DNA from: Neobacillus cucumis
Lineage (GTDB): Bacteria; Bacillota; Bacilli; Bacillales_B; DSM-18226
Reading direction: 5' to 3'
NCBI RefSeq assembly: GCF_023715505.1
Contig: NZ_JAMBOH010000010.1
Coordinates: forward strand, 1 to 64,000
DNA length: 64,000 nt
Made by a program: the position numbers and the translations under genes. Shown piece by piece: positions 1-9,741 of the stretch (position 1 is its first letter; every line of letters starts with the position of its first letter). The notes under the pieces are model-generated. The model saw only the letters and a program-made list of their open reading frames with translations, made no database searches and was not told where the DNA came from.

Positions 1-172
<172 letters not shown>

Positions 173-378
173 AAACGAAAAGCGAAGGCGACTGTTCAAC
201 TTCGACGAACGCTTACGAGCCGCGCTCTGCAAATCCTGGTTTTGGATTTGTAGGGACGGATCGAAACGGCCGAGAAGTTAGGAGCCGCAGCTAGCCAAGT
301 TTTAAAGCGAATTAACTCGTTTTTACTTCTTCTATATATTATCTAGTTTTGAGAGAACGAACTTCTTTCAATTAAATA
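173..378 (+). other. 23S-5S internal transcribed spacer
   Basis: This spacer separates the 23S end from the 5S gene. No tRNA cloverleaf is recognisable. The first part contains a GAAAAGCGAAGGCG string that looks like the reverse complement of the 3' end of the modular intergenic repeat found elsewhere in the window (GGCGCTTCCGCTTTTC). The spacer may therefore carry a worn, inverted copy of that element; this is inference. It also presumably holds the RNase III/M5 processing stems for 23S and 5S. Confidence 0.6.
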
Positions 379-496
<118 letters not shown>

Positions 497-499
497 ACA

Positions 500-529
500 A
501 AAGACAGTCTTAAGTGACTGTCTTTTTTT
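500..529 (+). terminator. Rho-independent terminator of the rrn operon
   Basis: AAGACAGTC pairs with GACTGTCTT around a short TTAAGT loop and is followed by a run of T. It lies a few bases after the 5S gene and would end the rRNA transcript. Confidence 0.9.
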
Positions 530-530
530 G

Positions 531-730
531 TCGTTAAGGAAATTATAAAATTTTAGCTTTTGGATAACTATTAAAAAGCGGACTACCGACGTCCAGCTCC
601 TGCGCCTAGCCCCTTGATCCTCGATGGTCTACAGCCACTCTTGGAGGGAAAGGCAAAGAACGCCTTTCTTCCCTGAGCGTCTTATGCTTGTCGAAGCTGT
701 TCAAGGCGCTTAAGCTTTTGTTCTTTTTCT
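531..730. repeat. Modular intergenic repeat, copy A (medium form)
   Basis: This copy contains the 5' module (GTCCAGCTCC-GCGCCTAGCCCC, GATGGTCTACAGCC) and the 3' module (CTTATGCTTGTCG, AAGGCGCTTAAGCTTTTG). Between them is a short hairpin made of AAAGGC-AAAGAA-CGCCTTT. About 55 bases before the 5' module (TCGTTAAGGAAATT ... GGATAACTATTAAAAA) also match copy D at 44331. In both places this leader follows directly on a terminator T tract. No ORF is evident. It belongs to the same family as copies at 2005, 19405, 44331, 46848 and 60321. Confidence 0.75.
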
Positions 731-753
731 CATGCAAATGATTCCAATGTTAA

Positions 754-1983
754 TTAGCGACCGCTGTAAATACTAAACACCTCATCCCAATTCCAACGAT
801 CATAATAACTACTAGCTATATTTAAATTTTTAATCCACTTAACCCCGATTTTTTCATTTGACCTAAATACAGTGGCAGAATATTTATTGGTCCTTATCCA
901 AACAAGTGTATCACCTATATAATGCGGAGCAAAATCTCCTTCTTGTATAGTCGGGAAGGATACCTGATTTTGCCGACCAGAGGAAAGAGTAATTTGATAA
1001 ATACTGGGCAGTGGCCTTTTATGTAAATCGGCCTGAGTGTCTTCTTTGGCGCGGGTGACATAAATAACCTTGTTATTTTTCCATGAAATGTCTCTATCTA
1101 CATAACCTTTTGGGGTAAGTAGGATTTTTTTCAGAGAAGGGACATTAGCAACCTCTATCTGCTTATTTAGATTGGCTTCCCTTCCAACGCCATTAACATA
1201 CCCAAGAATATTTTTCGAAGGGGCCCATTGAAACCATTCTTCCTCTTTTAACATATTGGCTACCCTTTGAAAAGCTCGTCCATCCCTAGATAACAAACAT
1301 AAGGTGTTACTATCAGCTGATAAAGACGCTGTCGGAATTAATAAAAAACTAAGCCATTTTCCATCGTATGACCATTTAAATGGACTTGTACTGACATAGT
1401 ATTCATCTTCATTAACAGGAATAGTGTAAAGAGGCTTAACTACAGGTTTGGTTGTTTGACGAAGAATAATCTTTGATAAGATGAGATCCGAATGAATCTG
1501 CTGACTTATCTTTTGCGAAATTAGCATTTCATGACCATCTGGAAGCCAAGCGAAATTTTCAATATTTTCCGCTATTTCTGAAATTAAAAAGGGAATTGCA
1601 GGATCGAGGTGAAGCACGTATAATTCTTTATTAATTATAAAACTTATTCGATTATTATTCGGGGACCATTGGAAGTTGTTATCCACATTGGTTCTAACCT
1701 TATATTGATGATTGATTTTTAAGTTATACAACCAAAGCTCACACACCCCGTCTTTTTTATTTCCTTTTAAATAGGCGATCCAATTACCATCATGAGACCA
1801 CTTAGGATAGCTTATCTGCTCTCCAACGGTAACCTGCTGTTCCTTATCTCCAGTTTTAATCCATAAATCGTGATTACGGATAAAAGCTGCCTTTAACTCT
1901 TTAGACGTGTTTTGGGCGTAAGCAGTGTGGCATGTGGGAATAATAATAATGAAGAGCATTAAAACTAGAATATTTTTTAACAA
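754..1983 (-). CDS. Secreted TolB-like beta-propeller protein
   Basis: The 409-residue product begins with a signal peptide: Lys at 3, a hydrophobic stretch at 5-17, and a likely cleavage site after AYA at about 23. The rest contains at least six WD40-like/PD40 strands of the kind W-S-x-D/N-G-x-x-(I/L)-x-(F/Y). Examples are PKWSHDGNWIAYL near 61, and similar blades with FQWSP, FAWLPDG, FKWSYDGKW, FQWAP and ISWKN. Such blades form a TolB-type propeller, probably working outside the membrane. The start is TTG at 1983, supported by an AAGGAGGG ribosome site seven to eight bases upstream. It is a lone gene between repeat copies A and B. No partner gene or enzymatic motif is visible, so the ligand is unknown. 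Confidence 0.8.
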   Translation of the reverse strand: MLKNILVLMLFIIIIPTCHTAYAQNTSKELKAAFIRNHDLWIKTGDKEQQVTVGEQISYPKWSHDGNWIAYLKGNKKDGVCELWLYNLKINHQYKVRTNVDNNFQWSPNNNRISFIINKELYVLHLDPAIPFLISEIAENIENFAWLPDGHEMLISQKISQQIHSDLILSKIILRQTTKPVVKPLYTIPVNEDEYYVSTSPFKWSYDGKWLSFLLIPTASLSADSNTLCLLSRDGRAFQRVANMLKEEEWFQWAPSKNILGYVNGVGREANLNKQIEVANVPSLKKILLTPKGYVDRDISWKNNKVIYVTRAKEDTQADLHKRPLPSIYQITLSSGRQNQVSFPTIQEGDFAPHYIGDTLVWIRTNKYSATVFRSNEKIGVKWIKNLNIASSYYDRWNWDEVFSIYSGR

Positions 1984-2004
1984 AGAAGACCCTCCTTTTT
2001 ATGA

Positions 2005-2340
2005 TTGTCTAGCTCCAGCGCCTAGCCCCTCGATGGTCTACAGCTTATCCAGTTGCGGCTCCTTGGGACTCGAGTCATAAGCCATCCCCTGAAGAAGGCA
2101 AAAAGCGCCTTCTTGCAGGGTACGTCTTAGCCTAGAGTCCCAGGACAGTCGCCTCCACATTTAGGACAATCCGTCCAAAAGGTTATATAGCAAACCTTTC
2201 GGCCGGCTCGTCTTATGCTTGGCTACTGAAAGCTATCGCTTTCTGTACGCATTAAGGGCGACTAGTCTTTGACCCTACTTTCGTCGGCAGTCGACAAGTC
2301 GCCCTATATCGGGGCTGACCAAGGCGCTTACGCTTTTCCT
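2005..2340. repeat. Modular intergenic repeat, copy B (longest form)
   Basis: This fills most of the 394-base gap between the propeller gene and the NETI gene. In order it carries the 5' module (TGTCTAGCTCCAGCGCC), a central block (TTATCCAGTTGCGGCTCC ... CCTCCACATTTAG) and a CCAAAAGGTT...AACCTTTCGG hairpin. An extra stem-loop block unique to this copy follows (AAGGGCGACT ... AGTCG..CGCCCT), then the 3' module (GACCAAGGCGCTTACGCTTTTCC). A GAAGAAGGC/GCGCCTTCTT hairpin lies in the central block. No protein gene is seen in it. Confidence 0.75.
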
Positions 2341-2377
2341 TGTATATTGTGTACAGAAATTAGAAAGAGGTTTTGAT

Positions 2378-2575
2378 ATGAGCAAAAAGAAACTGCAATT
2401 TGAGGTACAAGAAAATGAAAGTATTGAGGAGTGCCTGAATAGGATGAAACAGCAGGGATATGCTCCGGTCCGGCGGACAGAGAAGCCAATATTTCAAGAG
2501 GTAAAAATTGCCGGTGAAACCATTTATGAACCTATAGGCCGTCAAATTGTCTTTGAAGCAAGATTAATTGAGTAA
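2378..2575 (+). CDS. yebG: YebG-like NETI-motif protein
   Basis: This is a 65-residue protein of the NETI family. The family signature sits at residues 12-16, here NESI in place of NETI, in the context VQENESIEECLNRMKQQGY. The C-terminal half contains the conserved GRQIVFEA stretch. In B. subtilis the homologue YebG also sits directly upstream of purE, so position and sequence agree. It has an AAAGAGG ribosome site and an ATG start. The molecular role is unknown. It lies upstream of the pur promoter and PurR operator, so it is not part of the pur transcript. Confidence 0.8.
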   Translation: MSKKKLQFEVQENESIEECLNRMKQQGYAPVRRTEKPIFQEVKIAGETIYEPIGRQIVFEARLIE

Positions 2576-2617
2576 AACACGAACATTATAGTTGTATTTA
2601 AAAATAATGTTCGACAA
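2576..2617 (+). promoter_or_regulatory. Tandem PurR boxes (pur operator)
   Basis: Two inverted CGAAC-containing boxes are visible: CGAACATTA at 2580-2588 and its mirror AATGTTCG at 2606-2613. Their CGAA cores are 26 bases apart. This matches the PurBox pair described for B. subtilis PurR in sequence, orientation and spacing, and it lies just upstream of the -35 element. PurR would repress here when PRPP is low. It overlaps the end of the NETI gene region. Confidence 0.8.
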
Positions 2618-2622
2618 ATTTA

Positions 2623-2652
2623 TTGACATACTAAGGTGATGGTTGGTAAGAT
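2623..2652 (+). promoter_or_regulatory. Sigma-A promoter of the pur operon
   Basis: A perfect TTGACA (2623-2628) is followed after 18 bases by TAAGAT (2647-2652). This predicts transcription from about 2659, about 22 bases before the riboswitch aptamer. Confidence 0.8.
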
Positions 2653-2680
2653 AAAGCTATCAGATCAAACACAATTTTTA

Positions 2681-2751
2681 CCCTCGTATATCCATGGGAA
2701 TATGGCCCATAAGTTTCTACCCAATAACCGTAAATTATTGGACTATGAGGG
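2681..2751 (+). promoter_or_regulatory. Guanine riboswitch aptamer (purine riboswitch)
   Basis: P1 is CCCTCGTA (2681-2688) with TATGAGGG (2744-2751). P2 is ATGGG/CCCAT closing loop AATATGG. P3 is CCAATAA/TTATTGG closing loop CCGTAAA, so the loop-loop GG/CC contacts are present. The conserved AAGTTTCTACC joins P2 and P3. The specificity base in the 3' junction (GGACTATGAGG) is C, at about 2743, which predicts guanine/hypoxanthine rather than adenine binding. Confidence 0.95.
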
Positions 2752-2804
2752 AAAGTCAATATGTTCGGAGTAAGGGCTTGTCCCTTTATTTCCAATGTGT
2801 CATC

Positions 2805-2865
2805 ATGCCCGGACAAATGGCTTTCTCTTACAACGAGAAGCTATTTGTTACGGGCATTTTATTTT
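2805..2865 (+). terminator. Riboswitch-controlled attenuator upstream of purE
   Basis: A long hairpin pairs ATGCCCG...CAAATGGCTTTCTC with GAGAAGCTATTTG...CGGGCAT and is followed by TTTTATTTT. It lies between the guanine aptamer and purE. Ligand binding would favour it and stop transcription, as at B. subtilis pur and xpt. The alternative antiterminator pairing was not worked out. Confidence 0.9.
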
Positions 2866-2887
2866 GCCTAATAAAGGGGGATCTAGG

Positions 2888-3376
2888 ATGACTACACTTG
2901 TTGGTGTCATCATGGGAAGCAAATCAGATTGGGAAACCATGAAATATACATGTGAAGTTTTAGATCAGTTAGAGGTCGCCTATGAAAAAAAGGTCGTTTC
3001 CGCACATCGTACACCAGATTTAATGTTCACATATGCAGAAGAAGCTAGAAACAGAGGGCTAAAGGTGATTATCGCTGGAGCCGGCGGTGCGGCCCATCTT
3101 CCTGGAATGGTTGCAGCCAAAACAACCTTGCCGGTCATTGGGGTTCCTGTTCAAACCCAAGCGTTAAAGGGGATAGATTCCCTGCTGTCCATCGTCCAAA
3201 TGCCGGGCGGTGTGCCAGTTGCCACTGTGGCAATTGGAAAAGCTGGTGCAGTCAATGCGGGATTACTAGCTGCACAAATTATCGCAACGGAAGACCAAGA
3301 ACTTGCCGGCAGATTAGAGGCAAGAAGAGAAGCCACTAAACAAGAGGTATTGGAAAGTAGTGATCAACTTGGATAA
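2888..3376 (+). CDS. purE: N5-carboxyaminoimidazole ribonucleotide mutase
   Basis: This 162-residue class I PurE converts N5-CAIR to CAIR in the cytosol, paired with PurK. The N-terminal [13 protein letters not shown] and the VSAHRTP motif (mobile catalytic His) are family hallmarks, followed by [12 protein letters not shown]. The ORF is open further upstream to 2795, but that part overlaps the attenuator. The ATG at 2888 has an AAGGGGG ribosome site seven bases away and gives the usual family length. It is the first gene of the pur operon, and its end overlaps purK by 17 bases. Confidence 0.97.
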   Translation: MTTLVGVIMGSKSDWETMKYTCEVLDQLEVAYEKKVVSAHRTPDLMFTYAEEARNRGLKVIIAGAGGAAHLPGMVAAKTTLPVIGVPVQTQALKGIDSLLSIVQMPGGVPVATVAIGKAGAVNAGLLAAQIIATEDQELAGRLEARREATKQEVLESSDQLG

Positions 3377-4517
3377 GCAGACCATCTTACCAGGTGCAAC
3401 GATTGGAATCATCGGCGGAGGGCAGCTTGGGAGAATGATGGCTTTAGCAGCAAGAGCACAAGGCTTTAGAATTGCGGTTTTAGAACCGTCATCGGATTCC
3501 CCGTGCGGACAAGTCGCTGATATAGAAGTGATCGGCGCCTACGATGACCGCGAGGCAATCAGCCGTTTGGCTGAAGTGAGTGATGTCATTACGTATGAAT
3601 TTGAAAATATAGATGCAGATACGTTAAGCTGGATTTGTGAACAAGCCTATGTACCGCAGGGGCCAAAGCTGCTCACAATCACGCAGGATCGGATTAAGGA
3701 GAAGGCAGCCATCCAACAAGCAGGTGTGGAGGTGGCACCATATGCAGTCATTAGAACCTCTCAGGATTTATTTTTAAAAATAAACGAGATTGGGTATACA
3801 GCTGTGTTAAAGACGTCAAGGGGCGGTTATGATGGAAAGGGCCAGCTGGTCATTAGAGAAGAGCAGGACTTAGAGAAGGCCGCGCCGCTTCTAGCGCATG
3901 GTGACTGCGTGTTAGAAAAATGGATTCCTTTTGAAAAAGAGATATCAGTCATTGTCTCGCGGACGCTTGATGGAGAAACAGCGATTTTTCCAGTGGCTGA
4001 AAATATTCACAAAGAAAATATTTTGCATAAAACGATTGTTCCGGCGAGAATTTCGGAGGCAACTGAGATAGATGCGATTCAAAAGGCAAAGCAACTTGCG
4101 GATTCGCTAAAGGTTGTTGGGACACTGGCTGTCGAGATGTTTGTGAACAGCGATGGGACCATTTTTATTAATGAGTTGGCACCACGGCCTCATAATTCCG
4201 GCCATTATACAATTGAGGCCTGTGAAACGTCGCAGTTCGAGCAGCATATCCGGGCGATCTGCGGGTGGCCGTTAGGAAGTACAGAGTTGTTAAAACCGGC
4301 CGTAATGGTCAACCTATTAGGTGAGCATCTAGAGGACCTGTATAAGGAAATTCCGGACTTGAATGGCTGGAAAGTTCATTTGTACGGCAAAAAGGAAGCG
4401 AAGGTTAAACGAAAAATGGGCCATGTGACTATTTTACGTGAGAACGTTGAGGTGGCACTTAAGGAAATTGATGTAAGCAGCATCTGGGAAACTGCTAATG
4501 AAAAGATCGGGGGATAA
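3360..4517 (+). CDS. purK: N5-carboxyaminoimidazole ribonucleotide synthase
   Basis: PurK (385 residues) is an ATP-grasp enzyme that makes N5-CAIR from AIR, bicarbonate and ATP. The glycine-rich [12 protein letters not shown] near residue 16 opens the N-terminal domain. The ATP-grasp core includes [14 protein letters not shown], followed by [14 protein letters not shown]. The start is GTG at 3360, inside the end of purE, so translation is probably coupled. The length is normal for Bacillus PurK. Confidence 0.97.
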   Translation: MINLDKQTILPGATIGIIGGGQLGRMMALAARAQGFRIAVLEPSSDSPCGQVADIEVIGAYDDREAISRLAEVSDVITYEFENIDADTLSWICEQAYVPQGPKLLTITQDRIKEKAAIQQAGVEVAPYAVIRTSQDLFLKINEIGYTAVLKTSRGGYDGKGQLVIREEQDLEKAAPLLAHGDCVLEKWIPFEKEISVIVSRTLDGETAIFPVAENIHKENILHKTIVPARISEATEIDAIQKAKQLADSLKVVGTLAVEMFVNSDGTIFINELAPRPHNSGHYTIEACETSQFEQHIRAICGWPLGSTELLKPAVMVNLLGEHLEDLYKEIPDLNGWKVHLYGKKEAKVKRKMGHVTILRENVEVALKEIDVSSIWETANEKIGG

Positions 4518-4521
4518 ATGA

Positions 4522-5820
4522 ATGATTGATCGTTATACAAGACCAGAAATGGGAGCTATTTGGACAGAAGAAAATCGTTTTAATGCTTGGTTGGAAGTTG
4601 AGATTCTTGCTTGTGAAGCATGGGCTGAGTTAGGGGAAATCCCTAAGGAAGATGTAAAGAAATTACGTGAGAATGCTTCTTTCAACATTGACAGAATCAA
4701 AGAAATTGAAGAGGAAACAAGACATGATGTTGTGGCCTTTACCCGCGCGGTTTCGGAAACATTAGGTGAAGAACGGAAATGGGTGCATTATGGCTTAACT
4801 TCAACAGACGTGGTGGATACGGCGTTATCCTATCTTTTAAAACAGGCTAACACCATTCTTTTGAAAGATATCGAAAACTTTATTGAGATCCTAAAAAATA
4901 AAGCCATTGAACATAAATTTACGGTTATGATGGGCCGGACACATGGGGTTCATGCTGAGCCAACCACTTTTGGTTTAAAGCTTGCATTATGGTATGAAGA
5001 AATGAAGCGCAACCTTGAGCGTTTTAAACAGGCAGCTGCAGGGGTTGAATTTGGTAAAATTTCCGGTGCGGTCGGAACCTATGCAAACATTAATCCATTT
5101 GTTGAGCAATATGTTTGTGAGAAATTAGGAACGAGCCCCGCGCCAATCTCAACACAAACCTTACAGCGTGACCGTCATGCCCACTATATGTCTACGCTTG
5201 CTCTGATTGCGACTTCAATTGAAAAGTTCGCGGTTGAAGTTCGCGGCCTGCAAAAGAGTGAGACACGCGAGGTGGAGGAGTTCTTTGCAAAGGGTCAAAA
5301 GGGTTCTTCCGCAATGCCGCATAAACGGAATCCAATTGGTTCAGAGAACATGACAGGATTGGCACGCGTGATTCGCGGCTATATGATGACTGCTTATGAA
5401 AATGTGCCGCTATGGCATGAGCGTGATATTTCACATTCGTCGGCAGAGCGGATTATCCTTCCGGATGCGACGATTGCATTGAATTATATGTTAAACCGCT
5501 TTGGTAACATTGTGAAAAATTTAACGGTGTTCCCTGAGAATATGAAACGCAATATGGATCGTACGTTAGGGTTGATTTACTCTCAGCGTGTCCTATTGGC
5601 TTTAATTGATAAGGGGTTATCACGTGAAGAAGCGTATGATACGGTACAGCCAAAAGCGATGGAAGCATGGGAGAAACAAGTTCCATTCCGCGGTTTGATT
5701 GAGGCGGAGAATAAGATTACCTCATTGCTTTCACCAGAAGAGATTGCGGATTGCTTTAACTATAACTATCATCTTCAGCATGTGGATACAATATTTGACC
5801 GCTTAGGGTTAAACGGATAA
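4522..5820 (+). CDS. purB: Adenylosuccinate lyase
   Basis: PurB (432 residues) acts twice in purine synthesis, splitting SAICAR to AICAR and adenylosuccinate to AMP, each with release of fumarate. It belongs to the fumarase/aspartase superfamily, shown by the signature loop [11 protein letters not shown] (catalytic Ser) and by TRHDVVAF and TSTDVVDTA. It starts with ATG four bases after the purK stop behind a GGGGG ribosome site. A ten-base-pair hairpin follows it, before purC. Confidence 0.97.
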   Translation: MIDRYTRPEMGAIWTEENRFNAWLEVEILACEAWAELGEIPKEDVKKLRENASFNIDRIKEIEEETRHDVVAFTRAVSETLGEERKWVHYGLTSTDVVDTALSYLLKQANTILLKDIENFIEILKNKAIEHKFTVMMGRTHGVHAEPTTFGLKLALWYEEMKRNLERFKQAAAGVEFGKISGAVGTYANINPFVEQYVCEKLGTSPAPISTQTLQRDRHAHYMSTLALIATSIEKFAVEVRGLQKSETREVEEFFAKGQKGSSAMPHKRNPIGSENMTGLARVIRGYMMTAYENVPLWHERDISHSSAERIILPDATIALNYMLNRFGNIVKNLTVFPENMKRNMDRTLGLIYSQRVLLALIDKGLSREEAYDTVQPKAMEAWEKQVPFRGLIEAENKITSLLSPEEIADCFNYNYHLQHVDTIFDRLGLNG

Positions 5821-5830
5821 AAAAAGTGGA

Positions 5831-5858
5831 TAGGAAGGGCGCAAGTCAGCCCTTCCTA
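5831..5858 (+). other. Intra-operon hairpin between purB and purC
   Basis: TAGGAAGGGC pairs perfectly with GCCCTTCCTA around an eight-base loop. There is no T tract after it, so it is unlikely to be a simple terminator. It sits in the only sizeable gap (80 bases) of the otherwise tightly packed pur operon. Possible roles are RNA processing, stabilisation of the upstream mRNA, or a residual attenuator. Confidence 0.65.
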
Positions 5859-5900
5859 TATCCCGAAGATTCCCAATATTAAGAATAGAGGTGCGTTAGG

Positions 5901-6614
5901 ATGAGTGAAATGCTTTACGAGGGCAAAGCTAAAAAGATTTTTACAACCGACGATGAACAAGTTGTACTGGTTCAATATAAAGATTCTGCAACTGCTTTTA
6001 ACGGTCAAAAGAAGGCGACTATTACCGGAAAAGGCCGTTTGAATAACGAGATTACTAGTTTGTTATTTTTAAAGCTGAAAGAGCAAGGCATTGACTCACA
6101 CTTTATCAAGCGAGTCTCAGAAACCGAGCAGCTGGTGAAGAAAGTAACGATTATTCCTCTTGAAGTTGTTGTACGCAATGTCGCAGCAGGAACACTTTCT
6201 ACTCGTTTAGGAATCGAAGAAGGAAAAGAACTGTCTACACCACTCGTTGAATTTTATCTTAAAGACGATGCTTTGGGCGACCCGCTTGTGACAGTTGATC
6301 ACATTCTCGAACTAAAAGCAGCAACCGTCAAGGAACTTGAAATCCTAAAGAATAAAGCACTTGAAATCAATACAATTTTATCAAGCTTTTTCAATGAGCT
6401 CGGGATTCGCTTAATCGACTTTAAGCTTGAGTTCGGCAAAGACAATGAAGGGCAAATTTTACTTGCCGATGAGATTTCTCCAGATACCTGCAGACTGTGG
6501 GATAAAGAAACCAATGAAAAGCTCGATAAGGATGTATTCCGCCGGGATTTAGGAAGTTTAACAGAAGCCTATGAAACTATTTTAGCGAAATTGGGAGGAC
6601 ATCAGCATGTATAA
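5901..6614 (+). CDS. purC: SAICAR synthetase
   Basis: PurC (237 residues) condenses CAIR with aspartate using ATP to give SAICAR. The N-terminal YEGKAKKIF and later [15 protein letters not shown] and [12 protein letters not shown] are diagnostic of the family. It starts with ATG behind AGAGGTG, 80 bases after purB, and overlaps purS by eight bases. The single-domain form and length are typical of Firmicutes. Confidence 0.97.
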   Translation: MSEMLYEGKAKKIFTTDDEQVVLVQYKDSATAFNGQKKATITGKGRLNNEITSLLFLKLKEQGIDSHFIKRVSETEQLVKKVTIIPLEVVVRNVAAGTLSTRLGIEEGKELSTPLVEFYLKDDALGDPLVTVDHILELKAATVKELEILKNKALEINTILSSFFNELGIRLIDFKLEFGKDNEGQILLADEISPDTCRLWDKETNEKLDKDVFRRDLGSLTEAYETILAKLGGHQHV

Positions 6615-6861
6615 AGTAAAGGTGTATGTAACATTAAGAGAGAGTGTATTAGATCCACAAGGTAAAGCCGTAACTCATTCCTTACATTCTTTAAACTATA
6701 AGCAAGTAACAGATGTCCGAATCGGAAAATTCATGGAGTTAACGATTGAAAAATCAGATCGTGACATTAATGAAGTCATTAATGAAATCTGTACGAACCT
6801 ATTAGCCAATCCGGTTATTGAAGATTACCGTTATGAAGTAGAGGAGTGTGTGACACAGTGA
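6607..6861 (+). CDS. purS: FGAM synthase subunit PurS
   Basis: PurS (84 residues) is the small structural subunit of formylglycinamidine ribonucleotide synthase. It bridges the glutaminase PurQ and the synthase PurL. It is recognised by [20 protein letters not shown] and the C-terminal [13 protein letters not shown]. It overlaps purC at its start and purQ at its end (GTGA), so the three subunits are made in a coupled way. Confidence 0.96.
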   Translation: MYKVKVYVTLRESVLDPQGKAVTHSLHSLNYKQVTDVRIGKFMELTIEKSDRDINEVINEICTNLLANPVIEDYRYEVEECVTQ

Positions 6862-7541
6862 AGTTTGCGGTGATCGTATTCCCAGGATCGAATTGTGACG
6901 TTGATATGTTTCATGCGGTTAAGGATGAACTTGGCGAAGAAGTAGAATATGTATGGCATGATGCTGATAACCTAGACGAGTTTGACGCCATCTTGCTGCC
7001 TGGAGGTTTCTCTTTTGGTGACTACCTGCGCACAGGCGCGATTGCCCGTTTTAGCCCCGTGATGAAAGAGGTTGTAAAAGCAGCGGAGGCGGGGAAGCCA
7101 GTCCTTGGTGTTTGTAATGGATTTCAGATTCTTCTTGAAGCAGGATTGCTTCCGGGGGGAATGAGACGGAACGAAAGCCTATCGTTCATTTGTAAACCCG
7201 TTGAGTTAAAGGTGGAAAATAATCAGACGATGTTTACAAACGCATATGGCGAAGGGGAAAGCATCATGATCCCTGTCGCACATGGAGAAGGAAATTATTA
7301 TTGTGATGAAGAAACACTTGCTAAATTGAAAGCAAACAACCAAATTGCTTTTACCTATAATCAGAATCCGAACGGAAGTCTAGCGGATATCGCAGGAATC
7401 ACGAATGAAAAAGGCAATGTCCTAGGAATGATGCCGCACCCAGAAAGAGCGGTTGATGAATTATTGGGCGGTGCCGATGGTTTAAAAATGTTTCAATCGA
7501 TTGTAAAAGCTTGGAGGGAAGCACATGTTGTCAACGCTTGA
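6858..7541 (+). CDS. purQ: FGAM synthase glutaminase subunit PurQ
   Basis: PurQ (227 residues from this start) is a class I glutamine amidotransferase that delivers ammonia to PurL. The nucleophile Cys sits in GVCNGFQIL, and the His/Glu pair lies in MMPHPERAV near the C-terminus. The reading frame opens earlier at 6846. The GTG at 6858 overlaps the purS stop, has GAGGAG upstream, and gives the normal family N-terminus ([13 protein letters not shown]). The end overlaps purL by 17 bases. Confidence 0.96.
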   Translation: MKFAVIVFPGSNCDVDMFHAVKDELGEEVEYVWHDADNLDEFDAILLPGGFSFGDYLRTGAIARFSPVMKEVVKAAEAGKPVLGVCNGFQILLEAGLLPGGMRRNESLSFICKPVELKVENNQTMFTNAYGEGESIMIPVAHGEGNYYCDEETLAKLKANNQIAFTYNQNPNGSLADIAGITNEKGNVLGMMPHPERAVDELLGGADGLKMFQSIVKAWREAHVVNA

Positions 7542-9741
7542 ACCAAATCCTACTCAGATTAAAGCAGAGAAAGTATATCAGCAAATGGGTTTGTCCGACG
7601 AAGAATTTGCACTGATTGAAAGTATTCTTGGGCGTACACCAAATTATACCGAAACGGGTCTTTTCTCGGTCATGTGGTCGGAACACTGCAGTTATAAAAA
7701 TTCAAAGCCTATTCTAAAAAAATTCCCTATTACAGGTGAACGAGTTCTTCAAGGTCCAGGGGAAGGCGCAGGGATCGTTGATATCGGTGACGAACAGGCT
7801 GTTGTTTTTAAGATTGAGAGTCATAACCATCCATCCGCAATTGAGCCTTACCAAGGTGCAGCAACAGGTGTAGGCGGCATTATCCGTGATGTTTTCTCGA
7901 TGGGAGCCCGTCCAATTGCAATGCTGAACTCACTGCGTTTTGGGGAACTAGATTCGGCACGCGTACGCTATTTATTCAAAGAGGTAGTTGCTGGGATTGC
8001 CGGCTATGGTAACTGTATTGGTATTCCGACGGTTGGCGGAGAGATTCAGTTTGATCCGTGCTATGAAGGAAATCCATTAGTTAACGCGATGTGTGTTGGA
8101 CTCATTGACCATAAGGACATTAAAAAAGGCCAGGCACACGGTGAGGGCAATACGGTAATGTACGTAGGAGCAAAAACAGGACGCGACGGAATTCATGGTG
8201 CCACGTTTGCTTCTGAAGAGTTAACGGAACAATCTAATGAGGACCGTCCAGCCGTTCAGGTTGGTGACCCATTTATGGAAAAGCTTCTGTTAGAAGCATG
8301 TCTAGAATTGATTCATTCTGATGCACTTGTTGGTATTCAAGATATGGGCGCAGCTGGACTTATCAGTTCGTCTGCCGAAATGGCCAGCAAAGCTGGAATG
8401 GGACTTGAGATGAATTTGGACTTAGTTCCACAGCGGGAAACAGGCATGACTGCTTACGAAATGATGCTGTCTGAATCCCAAGAACGTATGTTGATTGTTG
8501 TTAAAAAGGGCAGAGAGCAAGAAATCGTTGATCTTTTTGAAAAGTACGGATTAGAAGCAGTAGGTATTGGAAAAGTTACTAGCGACAAACAGGTTCGCCT
8601 TTTCCATAAAGGAGAAATCGTGGCAGATGTTCCAGCTGATGCATTAGCGGAAGATGCACCGGTTTATCACAAGCCATCTAAAGAACCAAGCTATTTCGCA
8701 GAATTCCAAGCAATGGAGAATGAAGTTCCGCAAGTGGACGATTTGAAAGAAACATTAGTAAGTCTTTTAAGCCAGCCAACAGTAGCCAGCAAGGAATGGG
8801 TTTATGAGCAGTATGACTATATGGTTCGTACCAATACAGTTGTTGCTCCAGGATCAGATGCAGCAGTTGTTAGAATCCGTGGCACACGAAAAGCGCTGGC
8901 AATGACAACAGATTGTAATTCACGTTATGTCTATTTGGATCCGGAAGTAGGCGGAAAAATCGCCGTAGCTGAAGCAGCACGTAATATTGTATGTTCTGGT
9001 GCAGAGCCTTTAGCCATTACAGATAACCTAAATTTCGGTAACCCAGAAAAGCCAGAAGTGTTCTGGCAGATTGAAAAAGCAGCAGATGGCATGAGTGAAG
9101 CCTGCCGTGTCCTTGAGACACCAGTTATCGGCGGAAACGTTTCTTTATATAACGAAACTAGTGGAACTGCGATCTATCCAACACCAGTAGTAGGGATGGT
9201 TGGTTTAGTAACGGATCTTGACCATATTACAACACAGCACTTCAAACAAAACGGCGACCTTATCTATCTTGTAGGGGAAACGAAGGACGAATTTGGCGGC
9301 AGTGAGCTTCAAAAGCTTCTGAACGGACGTGTATTTGGTAAGGCACCTGAATTAGATGTAACAGTGGAAAAGGAAAGACAAAATCGAGTACTTGCGGCAA
9401 TTCGTGCAGGAGTCGTGCAATCTGCCCATGACCTATCAGAAGGCGGTCTAGGTGTGGCATTAGCAGAAAGTCTATTCGCAAATGAAAGGCTTGGAGCAGA
9501 AGTAACGGTTGCAGGAAATTCAGTCTCTGCTTTATTCAGTGAGACACAATCACGTTTCTTATTGACTGTAAAACCAGAACATAAAGATGAGTTTGAAAGA
9601 TTAGTAGAAGCAGTACAGATTGGCACTGTCACTGAAACCTCAACATTGGTAGTCAAAAATGATGATGCATCAGTGCTTGAAGCTTCAGTTGCAGAACTGA
9701 AAGCTGCCTGGAAAGGAGCTATCCCATGCTGCCTGAAATAA
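7525..9741 (+). CDS. purL: FGAM synthase large subunit PurL
   Basis: PurL (738 residues) is the short, Gram-positive type of formylglycinamidine ribonucleotide synthase. It works with PurS and PurQ to convert FGAR to FGAM using ATP and ammonia. It carries two tandem AIRS-type halves. Recognisable segments are [33 protein letters not shown] and [10 protein letters not shown] in the first half, and [16 protein letters not shown] in the second. Its ATG has GGAGGG six bases upstream and lies inside the purQ end. Its 3' end overlaps purF by 16 bases. Confidence 0.97.
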   Translation: MLSTLEPNPTQIKAEKVYQQMGLSDEEFALIESILGRTPNYTETGLFSVMWSEHCSYKNSKPILKKFPITGERVLQGPGEGAGIVDIGDEQAVVFKIESHNHPSAIEPYQGAATGVGGIIRDVFSMGARPIAMLNSLRFGELDSARVRYLFKEVVAGIAGYGNCIGIPTVGGEIQFDPCYEGNPLVNAMCVGLIDHKDIKKGQAHGEGNTVMYVGAKTGRDGIHGATFASEELTEQSNEDRPAVQVGDPFMEKLLLEACLELIHSDALVGIQDMGAAGLISSSAEMASKAGMGLEMNLDLVPQRETGMTAYEMMLSESQERMLIVVKKGREQEIVDLFEKYGLEAVGIGKVTSDKQVRLFHKGEIVADVPADALAEDAPVYHKPSKEPSYFAEFQAMENEVPQVDDLKETLVSLLSQPTVASKEWVYEQYDYMVRTNTVVAPGSDAAVVRIRGTRKALAMTTDCNSRYVYLDPEVGGKIAVAEAARNIVCSGAEPLAITDNLNFGNPEKPEVFWQIEKAADGMSEACRVLETPVIGGNVSLYNETSGTAIYPTPVVGMVGLVTDLDHITTQHFKQNGDLIYLVGETKDEFGGSELQKLLNGRVFGKAPELDVTVEKERQNRVLAAIRAGVVQSAHDLSEGGLGVALAESLFANERLGAEVTVAGNSVSALFSETQSRFLLTVKPEHKDEFERLVEAVQIGTVTETSTLVVKNDDASVLEASVAELKAAWKGAIPCCLK

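Noticed and set aside
173..378. tRNA gene in the 23S-5S spacer or after 5S
   Set aside because: No T-arm GGTTCGAATCC-like sequence or paired acceptor stem was found.
2694..2891. Open frame across the riboswitch and attenuator
   Set aside because: It runs over clear RNA structures and shows no protein-like conservation; the purE start at 2888 explains the region.
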